DNA from: Muribaculaceae bacterium
GTDB lineage: Bacteria; Bacteroidota; Bacteroidia; Bacteroidales; Muribaculaceae
Assembly: GCA_029068655.1 (NCBI GenBank)
Contig: JAIECF010000256.1
Location: 15,604-57,574, forward strand
Direction: 5' to 3'
DNA: 41,971 nucleotides
Part shown: piece after piece, positions 34,665-41,971 of the stretch
Layout: every line of letters begins with the position of its first letter
Numbering within the stretch: the stretch's first letter is position 1
Translations under genes and position numbers: made by a program
The notes under the pieces: model-generated
Told to the model about the DNA's origin: nothing
The model's database searches: none
Seen by the model: the letters and a program-made list of their open reading frames with translations, nothing else

Positions 34665-35315
34665 TTACTTGCCTTCTTTTGCCTGAGCACCACGTGCGGC
34701 ACGAGTCAGCTGTACAGCGCAGACTACTGCGTTCTTTGCATTCATCAGTTCAAGACCTTCGAAGTGGAGATCGCCTACTGCGAGAGACTTACCAAGACCA
34801 AGGCTGTCTACGTTTACGACGAGCTGTTCTGGTATGTCAGTGTACGGAGCCTTAACCTTAAGTTTACGCATGGAAAGCTGAAGCTTACCACCGGCTTTCA
34901 CACCTTCTGCGTGACCTTCGATCTTCACGGGAACCTCCATGATGATTGGCTTCTCAGGGAAAACTTCAAGGAAGTCGATATGGAGAACTGTGTCTTTGAC
35001 AGGCTGGAATGCCAGGTCTTTCAAGACAGCCTTGCGCATCTTGCCGTTGAGTTCGAGATCAATCTCGAAGATCTCGGGAGTATAGATGAGCTTACGTACG
35101 TCTTCACTATTAACGGTGATATCTGTAGTGATCATGCCACGCTTTGAATCGAGTTCAACGAGCTTCTCCCCGGCCTCGAGAGTACCGTTGTAAGGGAGTT
35201 CTACGATTTTACCGCCGTTGAGCACAGCAGGAATCTTGCCTTCGTTGCGCAGGGCCTTCACGGCCTTCTTGCCGAGGTTTTCACGAGCCTCAGCCTTGAG
35301 AGCGAATTTCTTCAT
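34665..35315 (-). CDS. rplY: 50S ribosomal protein L25 (CTC/TL5 form)
   Basis: A 216-residue 5S-rRNA-binding ribosomal protein of the long CTC/TL5 type. The N-terminal L25 domain (~1-92: EARENLGKKAVKALRNEGKIPAVLNGG) is followed by the CTC beta domain (~95-190: HIDFLEVFPEKPIIMEVPVKIEG) and a short basic tail. The reading frame is open 22 codons further to 35381, but MKKFALKAEAREN is the family start. A -7 promoter element lies at 35431-35438, giving a leader of about 110 nt with several small stems. Such a leader could be autoregulatory, by inference. Confidence 0.93.
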   Translation of the reverse strand: MKKFALKAEARENLGKKAVKALRNEGKIPAVLNGGKIVELPYNGTLEAGEKLVELDSKRGMITTDITVNSEDVRKLIYTPEIFEIDLELNGKMRKAVLKDLAFQPVKDTVLHIDFLEVFPEKPIIMEVPVKIEGHAEGVKAGGKLQLSMRKLKVKAPYTDIPEQLVVNVDSLGLGKSLAVGDLHFEGLELMNAKNAVVCAVQLTRAARGAQAKEGK

Positions 35316-35580
35316 TTCTTTTTGTGTTACTAAAAATAATTTATTATTTCCCATCACACTGTGGGTCCGACCAGATGGCATACGCGATGCCTTTAGGCCG
35401 CCCTTTTTTGCTTTTGGGCTTTTCCGAATGCAAAATTACAAAAAATAATTTATTCCGAACGAATTTTTATTCAGTTTTTTATCATTTTTTATTTACAGTT
35501 AATCCTCTTTTGAAGAGTTTAAGACAGCTTAGCCGTATGAAACGCCACAGTATGCCTTCATGCTTATTGAAGCAGACATG
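35316..35580. other. rplY leader and spacer to the AddB-like gene
   Basis: The minus-strand leader of rplY (35316 to ~35424) contains small stems, including GGCAT/ATGCC, CCCA/TGGG and AATAAT/ATTATT. A TAATTTTG -7 element lies at 35431-35438 on the minus strand. The remaining AT-rich DNA up to 35580 holds no recognisable gene or clear terminator for the AddB-like gene. Confidence 0.45.
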
Positions 35581-38500
35581 TCATCTCCAGCAGATCGTCT
35601 TAAACTGGCAAAAGGAGCACGAAGCCGGATTCCGTGTCGGATTAAAAGGGATATCTGGGTCAAAGAGCTCTGTAAGTGTATTCTCGAGGTTATTGAGGAA
35701 ATCGGCGTTCAGGTCGCTGTGATCTTTCTGCTCTACATTTTCCACTTTTGGATATGTGTGCTTCCCTACTTTCATGGAATTGACGTCGTAAAGCTCCAAT
35801 ATCAAAGGTTGACGAGGGAGTTCATTATCTTCACCAAACAGTGATAGAACAGGCTCCGGCGCCTCTTTGTCAATACTCTTATTGGGAAGTGCATCGAAAA
35901 GATTAGCGTAAAGCCATAGCTGTATAAGGTTGCGTCCCTTAGGGTCTCCTTCAAATACATTCAGCATGGATTCAGTCTGCACATGCACTGAACCTGTCTT
36001 GTAGTCGACTACACGGAGCCTGTCGTTTTCATTCCCTGATGCATGAGGCTTGTCGAGACGGTCTATGGCAAATCTCATGTTGACGGGATTCCCTTCGGGC
36101 ATTTTAAGTCGAACGTTTCCCGCTATCTCTACTCCATAAAGAAGCAATGGAGCCTGCGAAAGATCAAAATCAAGAATCTTGAGTATCTGTTTTCTGAGCA
36201 CTTTCGCTACGTATGCTGTCGAACCACGAAGAGGTGTGTCATATTTATCCTCTGGTCTATGGAAGTGCTCTTTATTTATTCCGACTCGTATAAGTCGGTC
36301 GATCTCCGTAAGGTTCTTTTTCTTGGCGTTTATCAGGACAGCGTCTATTATTTCCGGATGTTTTAGGTAATATCCCTGTTTGTCTTTCGGAAGATAGATG
36401 TTCTCCATGACGTAGTGCAATATATTTCCCTGAGTGATGGCATCTATGTATTCGACCGACTCATCATCCGTATGTATGCGAAGAAGATGTTCGAAATAGA
36501 ATCGTATCTGACAGTCTGCGTATCTCGTAAGGGCTGTCGCCGAAAGGTTGCGTCCCCCGGATCCTGAATCACGGTAGGCTGAAAGTAGTTCCAGTATCTC
36601 CGGGCTCTTCTCTATGGGTGAGGGCTTGAGATCGGATTTTGATATGTCGAAAGATCTCGACTCAATGCTCAGACGGTCTTGCGCATAGAGATATTGCAAC
36701 TGAAGTATATAACGAGATACATCTCCGCTCCTCGCTCCTTCCGAGGAGCGTGCGTCGTAAAGAAGCACTACCTCTTTAGCCCGGGCTATCATACGGAAGA
36801 AATAATAGGCGAAGATGGACTCTGAGTAATTCACAGGAGGAAGTCCATAGGCTCTTCGCAAAGAATCCGAGATAAACGTGCGTGTACGGCGTCGTCCCGG
36901 CAGTATTCTTTCGTTGAGTGAAGGAATTATTATTCGTTCGAAATCGAGAGCGCGAGTCTCAAGCATACCCATCACTTGAAGTCCTCGGAGTGGTTGTCCC
37001 TCGAATGTAACGGTCTCCGCGGAGATCATTCTGTCTGTAAGAGAAAGGAAAGTGCGCCATTGCATGTCGATGCCATATTCCTTGGCAACCTCAAGCATCT
37101 GTCTGAGCACGATCCTGTAGTAATCGACATTCGCTACATCTACGCTTGCCTTAAGCATGGCTCCTGATCCTGATACAGATTTGCCGGCCCTTTCAAGTAT
37201 CCTGTCAAGCCACTCAACCGCTTCGTCGGGAGTTGCATTATCGCTCAGCGGACGAAGAAGCTCCGACATATCGGGTGAAATCAGGCGTAAGTCCCTTATG
37301 TCGACTATTGCATGATGATGTCTCTTGATCCACTCCTTGACTTTAGTTACATCGCTCCCAAAAACGGCTTGACTGAATGGATGGGATAGCGCCGACTCAA
37401 AATCCTTGAAATAATATCCTGTGGAGTTACCCCATTTCCGTCTGCTTCCCTGAAGTCTTCTAAGCAATGACACGAAAGTGGCGGCTCCAGATAGCTTAAG
37501 TGGATATCCCATTGTAAGATTGACATCTTTGACATTGTCAGGCAATGAATAGAGCATCGGAATCAAAAGGCTTTCGTCAGGAAGCACTACGGCAACCTTT
37601 GCCTCTTCGAAGTCTGAAGAATCTATGCGGTTGCCTATGTCTTCCACAATGTCGCAAGCTACCTTTGCCTGAAGAGAATTTGACGGCACCGCAATTGCCT
37701 TTATGGCTTCCGGAATATCTGTTACTTGAGATTCTGATAGAAATTGCTCGGCCCATTGCGGTGATGGCCAGGATTCCTTGTTGCTGAGCACATATCTTCC
37801 TGCGGCGGATGTTTTATCATTGATGACAGGACCGGCATTATCCCAGAAGAAATCGGCGAAGGGTTCGCCACCATCGTCAGTCTCATAAGAAGCGAGAGCA
37901 TTGAATATGCGTCTTTCGCTACGAGTAAGAGCGTTGAATCCCACAAGAATAACCTTGCCCGCAGCCACGGCGTCATGAATTTCTTTCTCAAGTCTCTCTG
38001 CGGCCAGTCGGTAGGCACCGCCGGAAGATATTACTCCGCGCTCTTCAAGTATGGCATGAAAAGCGTGGTATAGAGGTCCCATCGTCTGCCATATCGGAAG
38101 AAATTTCTTGTGAAGGTCGGTGTTTTTATTGTCGTTGAAATCCTTCCAGAAGCCTTTGGCGGTCTCGGCCGGATCATAAGCCTGCCCGAAAAATTCCTCC
38201 ATCACCTTGAGTTGCTCCTCGGTTAGGAAGTTGGAACTGATCTCCCTGAGGTCTTTGACGTTCTTGAAAATCTCGTCAGGATCGGCGTCCTGCATGTCAA
38301 CTTCGTTGAAATCAGACAGCGCTGTCTCTCCCCAGCGGCGGAATCTGTCAAACTCCTGAATGCTCTCAGCCCCCTCTGATTTCTGAAGCGCTGAATAAGC
38401 TTGATACATTATGAATAACAGTTCAATACGACCTGCCACAACTCTTCCGGAAGCTTTTTCCACGAAATCCGACATCGTTGTGACTTTAGGAAGCAAGGCG

Positions 38501-38643
38501 GTTCTCCCTTTCATCTCATTTGTGAGATTCTTAAGAAAAAAGGTGCATGCACGTCTGCTTGGAAATACAAACGTATAGTCGGAAAGATCTTTTCCGAGAG
38601 AAGCGTAGGCTCTGGCGATAGATTGAAGGAATGGAACAGCCAT
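35581..38643 (-). CDS. AddB-like PD-(D/E)XK nuclease / inactive helicase
   Basis: A 1020-residue protein of the AddB/PDDEXK_1 type from Bacteroidota. The N-terminal helicase-like part begins YTFVFPSRRACTFF and lacks a Walker A GxGK motif, so ATPase activity is unlikely. The VMGMLETRALDFERIII stretch (~557-573) matches a conserved UvrD-fold motif. The nuclease domain (~700-1020) has Q738-GN-H743, Asp861, and VVDYKTG with Asp880 and Lys882. Cys711 with C1009-x2-C1012-x5-C1018 forms a probable 4Fe-4S cluster as in AddB. It likely works with an AddA-type helicase in double-strand-break end processing, but no addA partner is in the window. It is divergent from the holB-like gene. Confidence 0.88.
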   Translation of the reverse strand: MAVPFLQSIARAYASLGKDLSDYTFVFPSRRACTFFLKNLTNEMKGRTALLPKVTTMSDFVEKASGRVVAGRIELLFIMYQAYSALQKSEGAESIQEFDRFRRWGETALSDFNEVDMQDADPDEIFKNVKDLREISSNFLTEEQLKVMEEFFGQAYDPAETAKGFWKDFNDNKNTDLHKKFLPIWQTMGPLYHAFHAILEERGVISSGGAYRLAAERLEKEIHDAVAAGKVILVGFNALTRSERRIFNALASYETDDGGEPFADFFWDNAGPVINDKTSAAGRYVLSNKESWPSPQWAEQFLSESQVTDIPEAIKAIAVPSNSLQAKVACDIVEDIGNRIDSSDFEEAKVAVVLPDESLLIPMLYSLPDNVKDVNLTMGYPLKLSGAATFVSLLRRLQGSRRKWGNSTGYYFKDFESALSHPFSQAVFGSDVTKVKEWIKRHHHAIVDIRDLRLISPDMSELLRPLSDNATPDEAVEWLDRILERAGKSVSGSGAMLKASVDVANVDYYRIVLRQMLEVAKEYGIDMQWRTFLSLTDRMISAETVTFEGQPLRGLQVMGMLETRALDFERIIIPSLNERILPGRRRTRTFISDSLRRAYGLPPVNYSESIFAYYFFRMIARAKEVVLLYDARSSEGARSGDVSRYILQLQYLYAQDRLSIESRSFDISKSDLKPSPIEKSPEILELLSAYRDSGSGGRNLSATALTRYADCQIRFYFEHLLRIHTDDESVEYIDAITQGNILHYVMENIYLPKDKQGYYLKHPEIIDAVLINAKKKNLTEIDRLIRVGINKEHFHRPEDKYDTPLRGSTAYVAKVLRKQILKILDFDLSQAPLLLYGVEIAGNVRLKMPEGNPVNMRFAIDRLDKPHASGNENDRLRVVDYKTGSVHVQTESMLNVFEGDPKGRNLIQLWLYANLFDALPNKSIDKEAPEPVLSLFGEDNELPRQPLILELYDVNSMKVGKHTYPKVENVEQKDHSDLNADFLNNLENTLTELFDPDIPFNPTRNPASCSFCQFKTICWR

Positions 38644-38666
38644 CGAGGTATTTGTCTTTTTTTATG

Positions 38667-38674
38667 CAAACTTA
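38667..38674 (-). promoter_or_regulatory. -7 promoter element of the AddB-like gene
   Basis: On the minus strand the sequence reads TAAGTTTG, matching TAnnTTTG, 24 nt before the start codon. No TTTG is found at -33. It overlaps the region of the divergent promoter at 38684-38715. Confidence 0.5.
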
Positions 38675-38683
38675 CTAAAAAAA

Positions 38684-38715
38684 TTTGGTTCAGCCTTATT
38701 TTTTTTGTAAATTTG
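38684..38715 (+). promoter_or_regulatory. Promoter of the holB-like gene
   Basis: TTTG (38684-38687), 20 nt, TAAATTTG (38708-38715), a full consensus. The leader would be about 40 nt. Confidence 0.85.
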
Positions 38716-38758
38716 CGATGAATATGGCGACAGATATGTCGCTTCCCTTGAAAATGAA

Positions 38759-39871
38759 ATGAAATTCGCCGATATCACCGGACATAAAGTCACGATTGAC
38801 TCTCTTCGTGAGGCCGTCGACACTGATCATATACCCCATGCGATTCTTTTAGGAGGGCAGGAGGGTATTGGAAAAATGCGTGTCGCCAGAGCTTTCATAA
38901 GCTATCTTTATTGTATGGACCGCCAAAACGGCGACAGTTGTGGTAGATGCCCTGCGTGCTTGCAGAATTCTCATCACAACAATCCCGATGTGCATTTCAT
39001 TTTTCCTCGCACCGGAGCCTCATCAAAAAGTACCGACTCATTCCTCCCTCAATGGAACGAATTTCTCGACAGGCATTCATATATGCCTAAGGAGGAGTGG
39101 GCTAAAGCCATAGAGGCCGGTAATACGGTTCCCGTAATCTATCGAAGCGATGCCGCAGAGATATCCCGAACGGCGGCGCTCTCGAGTTTCGCTTATAGAT
39201 ATAAGGCATATGTCATATGGATGCCCGAGAAGATGCAACCTCAGTGTGCCAACGCACTTCTCAAACTCCTTGAAGAACCATTTCCTGACACAATTTTCAT
39301 TTTAGTCAGCAATGAGCCGGACAAACTTCTTCCGACTATTTTCTCCCGTACGCAGAGGTTTAACATGAAACCTCTCGGCGACGCAGAGGTTGCGGAAATC
39401 CTCATAAAGGAAGGAGTCCCGTATCCTGAAGCCGGTGAGATCGCTCCGCTTGCTGAAGGAAATGTCATAAAAGCTTTTGACCTTACAGGGGAAGGAGGTG
39501 AGATAAAGGAGTTTTCATCCCTGTTCATTCAGATGATGCGCCTTGCATATGCTCGCAATGTCGCCTCTCTTAGAATGCTTAGCGATGTTATCGCGGCCAT
39601 GGGCAGAGAGAAAACCTCCCGATTCCTTGTATATTGCGCAAGGATGACACGTGAAAGCTTTATATTCAACCTCAAGACAGATGGCCTTAACGCCATGACA
39701 GGGGCTGAAGCGGATTTCAACGTAAGGTTCTCTCCGTTCATTAACCATCGAAACGTAGAACGACTCATGACCGAAATACAAAGGGCTCATGATGATGTGC
39801 TTCGCAATGCAAATGCCCGCCTCGTGCTCTTCGATTTTATGCTGAAGATCATGATGCTGCTCAGAAAATAG
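38759..39871 (+). CDS. holB: DNA polymerase III subunit delta'
   Basis: A 370-residue clamp-loader AAA+ protein. The phosphate loop GGQEGIGK is at 32-39. The zinc module cysteines are Cys52, Cys61, Cys64 and Cys67 (CGRCPAC). The sensor/arginine-finger region includes LLKLLEEPFPDT and SRTQRF. The family loads the sliding clamp at replication forks; delta' keeps a P-loop-like segment but is usually not the ATPase. A two-codon frame ATG-AAA-TGA (38754-38762) overlaps the start codon. It reads from the promoter at 38684-38715 and is probably followed by the nucleotidyltransferase gene 29 nt away in the same transcript. Confidence 0.93.
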   Translation: MKFADITGHKVTIDSLREAVDTDHIPHAILLGGQEGIGKMRVARAFISYLYCMDRQNGDSCGRCPACLQNSHHNNPDVHFIFPRTGASSKSTDSFLPQWNEFLDRHSYMPKEEWAKAIEAGNTVPVIYRSDAAEISRTAALSSFAYRYKAYVIWMPEKMQPQCANALLKLLEEPFPDTIFILVSNEPDKLLPTIFSRTQRFNMKPLGDAEVAEILIKEGVPYPEAGEIAPLAEGNVIKAFDLTGEGGEIKEFSSLFIQMMRLAYARNVASLRMLSDVIAAMGREKTSRFLVYCARMTRESFIFNLKTDGLNAMTGAEADFNVRFSPFINHRNVERLMTEIQRAHDDVLRNANARLVLFDFMLKIMMLLRK

Positions 39872-39900
39872 ACACTTACCTAAAAAACACTTGTAACTAA

Positions 39901-40800
39901 ATGAAACCTACTTTGTTTATCCTCGCTGCAGGAATGGGAAGCCGCTACGGTGGCCTTAAGCAGCTCGATTCACTCGGCCCTTCGGGCGAGACAATAATGG
40001 ACTATAGCGTCTATGACGCACTTCGTGCCGGATTTGGAAAGATAGTATTCGTGATCCGTCATGATTTCGAACAGGATTTCCGTGATAAGGTCATCTCTAA
40101 ATATGAGGGACATGTTCCAGTGGAAGTAGTATTCCAGGACATCCACGATCTTCCGGAAGGTTTCACGGTTCCGGAAGGACGTCAGAAACCATGGGGAACG
40201 AATCATGCCGTTCTTATGGCAAAGGATGTGATCAAGGAGCCGTTTGTTGTCATCAACGCTGATGACTATTATGGTCCCGAAAGCTTCAAGCTCGCTGCCG
40301 AGACGCTCAAGGACCTTGAGGGGAAAAAAGGGGAGTACTGTATGATCGGTTTCCGCATTGAAAATACCCTCAGCGAAAACGGAGGTGTAAGCAGAGGTCT
40401 CTGTGAGGTTAGCGAGGACGGGTATCTTACCGGCGTGAAGGAATGTCACGGTATTCAGCGGAAAGGCGAGGGTCTTATCCATATTGAAGATGAAATTGAA
40501 AAGCCATTCCCGGCAGGAAGCAGCGTAAGCATGAACATGTGGGGATTCACCCCCGACTATTTCGGCTACAGCGAGAAGGCTTTCGTGAAATTCCTCTCTG
40601 AGCATGGCAATGAGCTGAAGTCGGAGTTCTATATCCCGACAGTAGTCAATGACCTTATCCAGAATGGTGAGGCTACCCTGAAAGTGGTTCAGACTCCTTC
40701 TAAATGGTTCGGAGTGACTTTTGCTGCAGACCGTCAGGCAACCGTAGATCAGTTCAAGGCACTCGTTGATGCAGGCGTGTATCCTTCTCCTCTTTTCTGA
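39901..40800 (+). CDS. Sugar nucleotidyltransferase (NTP_transferase family)
   Basis: A 299-residue cytoplasmic protein with the nucleotidyltransferase Rossmann fold. The signature LAAGMGSRYGGLKQL (~8-22) binds NTP, and INADDYYG (~118-125) holds the Mg-binding Asp. The rest does not clearly match GalU, RfbA, GlmU or ManC, so the sugar-1-phosphate is not named. GalE follows 22 nt downstream, suggesting a UDP- or other NDP-hexose supply for glycan synthesis. It probably belongs to one transcript with holB and galE. A bacterial uridylyl- or guanylyltransferase of the broad NTP_transferase group is the best call. Confidence 0.85.
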   Translation: MKPTLFILAAGMGSRYGGLKQLDSLGPSGETIMDYSVYDALRAGFGKIVFVIRHDFEQDFRDKVISKYEGHVPVEVVFQDIHDLPEGFTVPEGRQKPWGTNHAVLMAKDVIKEPFVVINADDYYGPESFKLAAETLKDLEGKKGEYCMIGFRIENTLSENGGVSRGLCEVSEDGYLTGVKECHGIQRKGEGLIHIEDEIEKPFPAGSSVSMNMWGFTPDYFGYSEKAFVKFLSEHGNELKSEFYIPTVVNDLIQNGEATLKVVQTPSKWFGVTFAADRQATVDQFKALVDAGVYPSPLF

Positions 40801-40822
40801 TTCAGTAAAGAAAAAATAGATA

Positions 40823-41842
40823 ATGGCAACAAAAATTTTAGTGACCGGAGGTACCGGCTATATCGGAAGCCACACTGTAGTGGAGCTCCAGCAGGCAGGT
40901 TATGAGGTCGTGATTATTGATAATCTTTCAAATTCAAATCGTGAAGTTCTCAAAGGTATTGAGGCGATTACGGGCATCGCTCCTGTTTTTGTAGAGGGCG
41001 ACTGCACTGATCTTGATACGCTCAGAAAGCTTTTCGAACAGAATCCCGGAATCAAGGGAATCATAAACTTCGCTGCCTCAAAAGCAGTGGGAGAGAGCGT
41101 TCAGAAACCTCTGCTATATTATCGTAACAATCTGAATACCCTCATCAATCTTCTTGAATGCATGCCTCAATATGGAGTGAAAGGAATCGTTTTCTCCAGC
41201 AGCTGTACTGTTTATGGTGAGCCTGATGTCAATCCTATCGACGAGACAGCTCCTATCAAGCCGGCTACCTCTCCTTATGGCAATACAAAGCAGATTTCCG
41301 AAGAGATTATCACAGATTTCATCCACAGCGGAGCCCCTGTGAAGAGCATCATCCTGCGTTATTTCAATCCTATCGGTGCTCATCCCAGCGCTAAGATTGG
41401 TGAGCTGCCTCTTGGTGTGCCTCAGAATCTGGTGCCCTACCTTACACAGGCGGCCGCCGGTATACGTAAGGAGCTGACTGTATTCGGTGATGACTATAAC
41501 ACTCCGGATGGCAGTTGCATCCGAGACTATATCGACGTCGTCGACCTTGCAAAGGCTCACGTGGTAGCTATGCGACGTATGCTCGACGGTGAGGACACAG
41601 ACAGCATCGAGATCTTCAATCTCGGCACAGGTCGTGGCGTATCAGTTCTTGAACTGATTAATGCTTTCGAAAAGGCTACAGGTGTTCCTGTACCGCATAA
41701 GATCGGAAGCCGCCGTGAAGGGGATATTGAAAAAATATGGGCAATTCCCGACAAGGCTAACAAAATACTGGGGTGGACTGCGGAAGTACCTGTAGAAGAA
41801 ACACTTGCTAACGCCTGGCGTTGGCAGAAATCTCTTGAATGA
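40823..41842 (+). CDS. galE: UDP-glucose 4-epimerase
   Basis: A 339-residue short-chain dehydrogenase-type epimerase interconverting UDP-glucose and UDP-galactose, possibly also the N-acetyl forms. The NAD loop GGTGYIGSH is at 9-17, the SSSCTVYG catalytic segment at 125-132, and the YxxxK pair is Tyr152/Lys156. It follows the nucleotidyltransferase by 22 nt and ends before the strong terminator at 41895-41927. Length and motifs are those of GalE, with no sign of truncation. Confidence 0.95.
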   Translation: MATKILVTGGTGYIGSHTVVELQQAGYEVVIIDNLSNSNREVLKGIEAITGIAPVFVEGDCTDLDTLRKLFEQNPGIKGIINFAASKAVGESVQKPLLYYRNNLNTLINLLECMPQYGVKGIVFSSSCTVYGEPDVNPIDETAPIKPATSPYGNTKQISEEIITDFIHSGAPVKSIILRYFNPIGAHPSAKIGELPLGVPQNLVPYLTQAAAGIRKELTVFGDDYNTPDGSCIRDYIDVVDLAKAHVVAMRRMLDGEDTDSIEIFNLGTGRGVSVLELINAFEKATGVPVPHKIGSRREGDIEKIWAIPDKANKILGWTAEVPVEETLANAWRWQKSLE

Positions 41843-41894
41843 TGTCTATATGATTTTCCCGGAATAAATGATATAGACGATTACTATTTCAAAT

Positions 41895-41927
41895 AAGGAT
41901 AGTCTCCAGGCTGCGGAGACTATCCTT
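41895..41927 (+). terminator. Intrinsic terminator after galE
   Basis: A perfect 13-bp stem (41895-41907, 41915-41927) with a 7-nt loop, running straight into TTTTTATTT. It lies 52 nt past the galE stop. Confidence 0.92.
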
Positions 41928-41971
41928 TTTTATTTCATAATTTTTATTATCAAAATCGTCATGTCGTAAAA

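Noticed and set aside
34641..35147. 168-codon open frame opposite rplY
   Set aside because: Antisense to the conserved ribosomal protein gene.
39970..40605. 211-codon open frame opposite the nucleotidyltransferase gene
   Set aside because: Antisense to a gene with clear NTP-binding motif; no independent support.
1..41971. CRISPR arrays, tRNA/rRNA genes, insertion sequences, toxin-antitoxin or phage defence genes
   Set aside because: No regularly spaced repeats, cloverleaf-like sequences, transposase motifs or defence families were seen on either strand.

Overview
The window looks like a chromosomal segment of a gut-type member of the Bacteroidales. The protein style suggests Muribaculaceae or a relative, but that is inference. 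The signs are Bacteroidota-type promoters (TTTG, 19-20 nt, TAnnTTTG) found repeatedly, no strong Shine-Dalgarno sequences, many secreted multi-domain glycoside hydrolases, lipoproteins, a DUF3943 outer-membrane protein and an M64 peptidase. No tRNA, rRNA, CRISPR array, insertion sequence or phage gene was recognised.

Positions 131-10955 (minus strand) hold a pectin/galacturonate operon behind one strong promoter. The order is uxaB, uxaA, uxaC, an ExuT-like hexuronate transporter, a CE12-GH28 fusion and a GH28-GH105 fusion. The two secreted fusions deacetylate and cut pectic chains, the MFS protein imports uronic acid, and UxaC/UxaB/UxaA convert galacturonate to 2-keto-3-deoxygluconate. KDG kinase and aldolase are not here, nor is any SusC/SusD pair or dedicated regulator.

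Positions 11009-15025 (minus) hold a PAP2 phosphatase that overlaps a putative outer-membrane barrel protein by 4 nt, a PurF-like protein that has lost its glutaminase residues, and a small lipoprotein.

Positions 15263-24665 form a glucuronoxylan section. A plus-strand secreted GH10 xylanase with inserted carbohydrate-binding modules converges on a minus-strand set: xylB, xylA, GH67 alpha-glucuronidase and a GH35/DUF5597 beta-galactosidase-like enzyme. Together they would cut xylan, strip glucuronic acid, remove galactose-type decorations and feed xylose into the pentose phosphate pathway. Hexuronate released by GH67 could use the neighbouring exuT/uxaC genes.

Positions 24774-33873 are mixed: a DMT transporter, a GNAT acetyltransferase, an M64 metallopeptidase, a DUF3943 protein, a GH51 arabinofuranosidase followed by a flavodoxin-domain lipoprotein, and a small secreted protein. 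Positions 33937-41927 are mostly housekeeping: pth, rplY (L25/CTC), an AddB-like nuclease, the DNA polymerase III delta' subunit, a sugar nucleotidyltransferase and galE, ending at a strong terminator.

The most unusual items are the PurF homologue without glutaminase residues, the lipoprotein joining a flavodoxin domain to a cystatin-like tail, the paired pectinase fusions, and the perfect hairpin between uxaB and uxaA.
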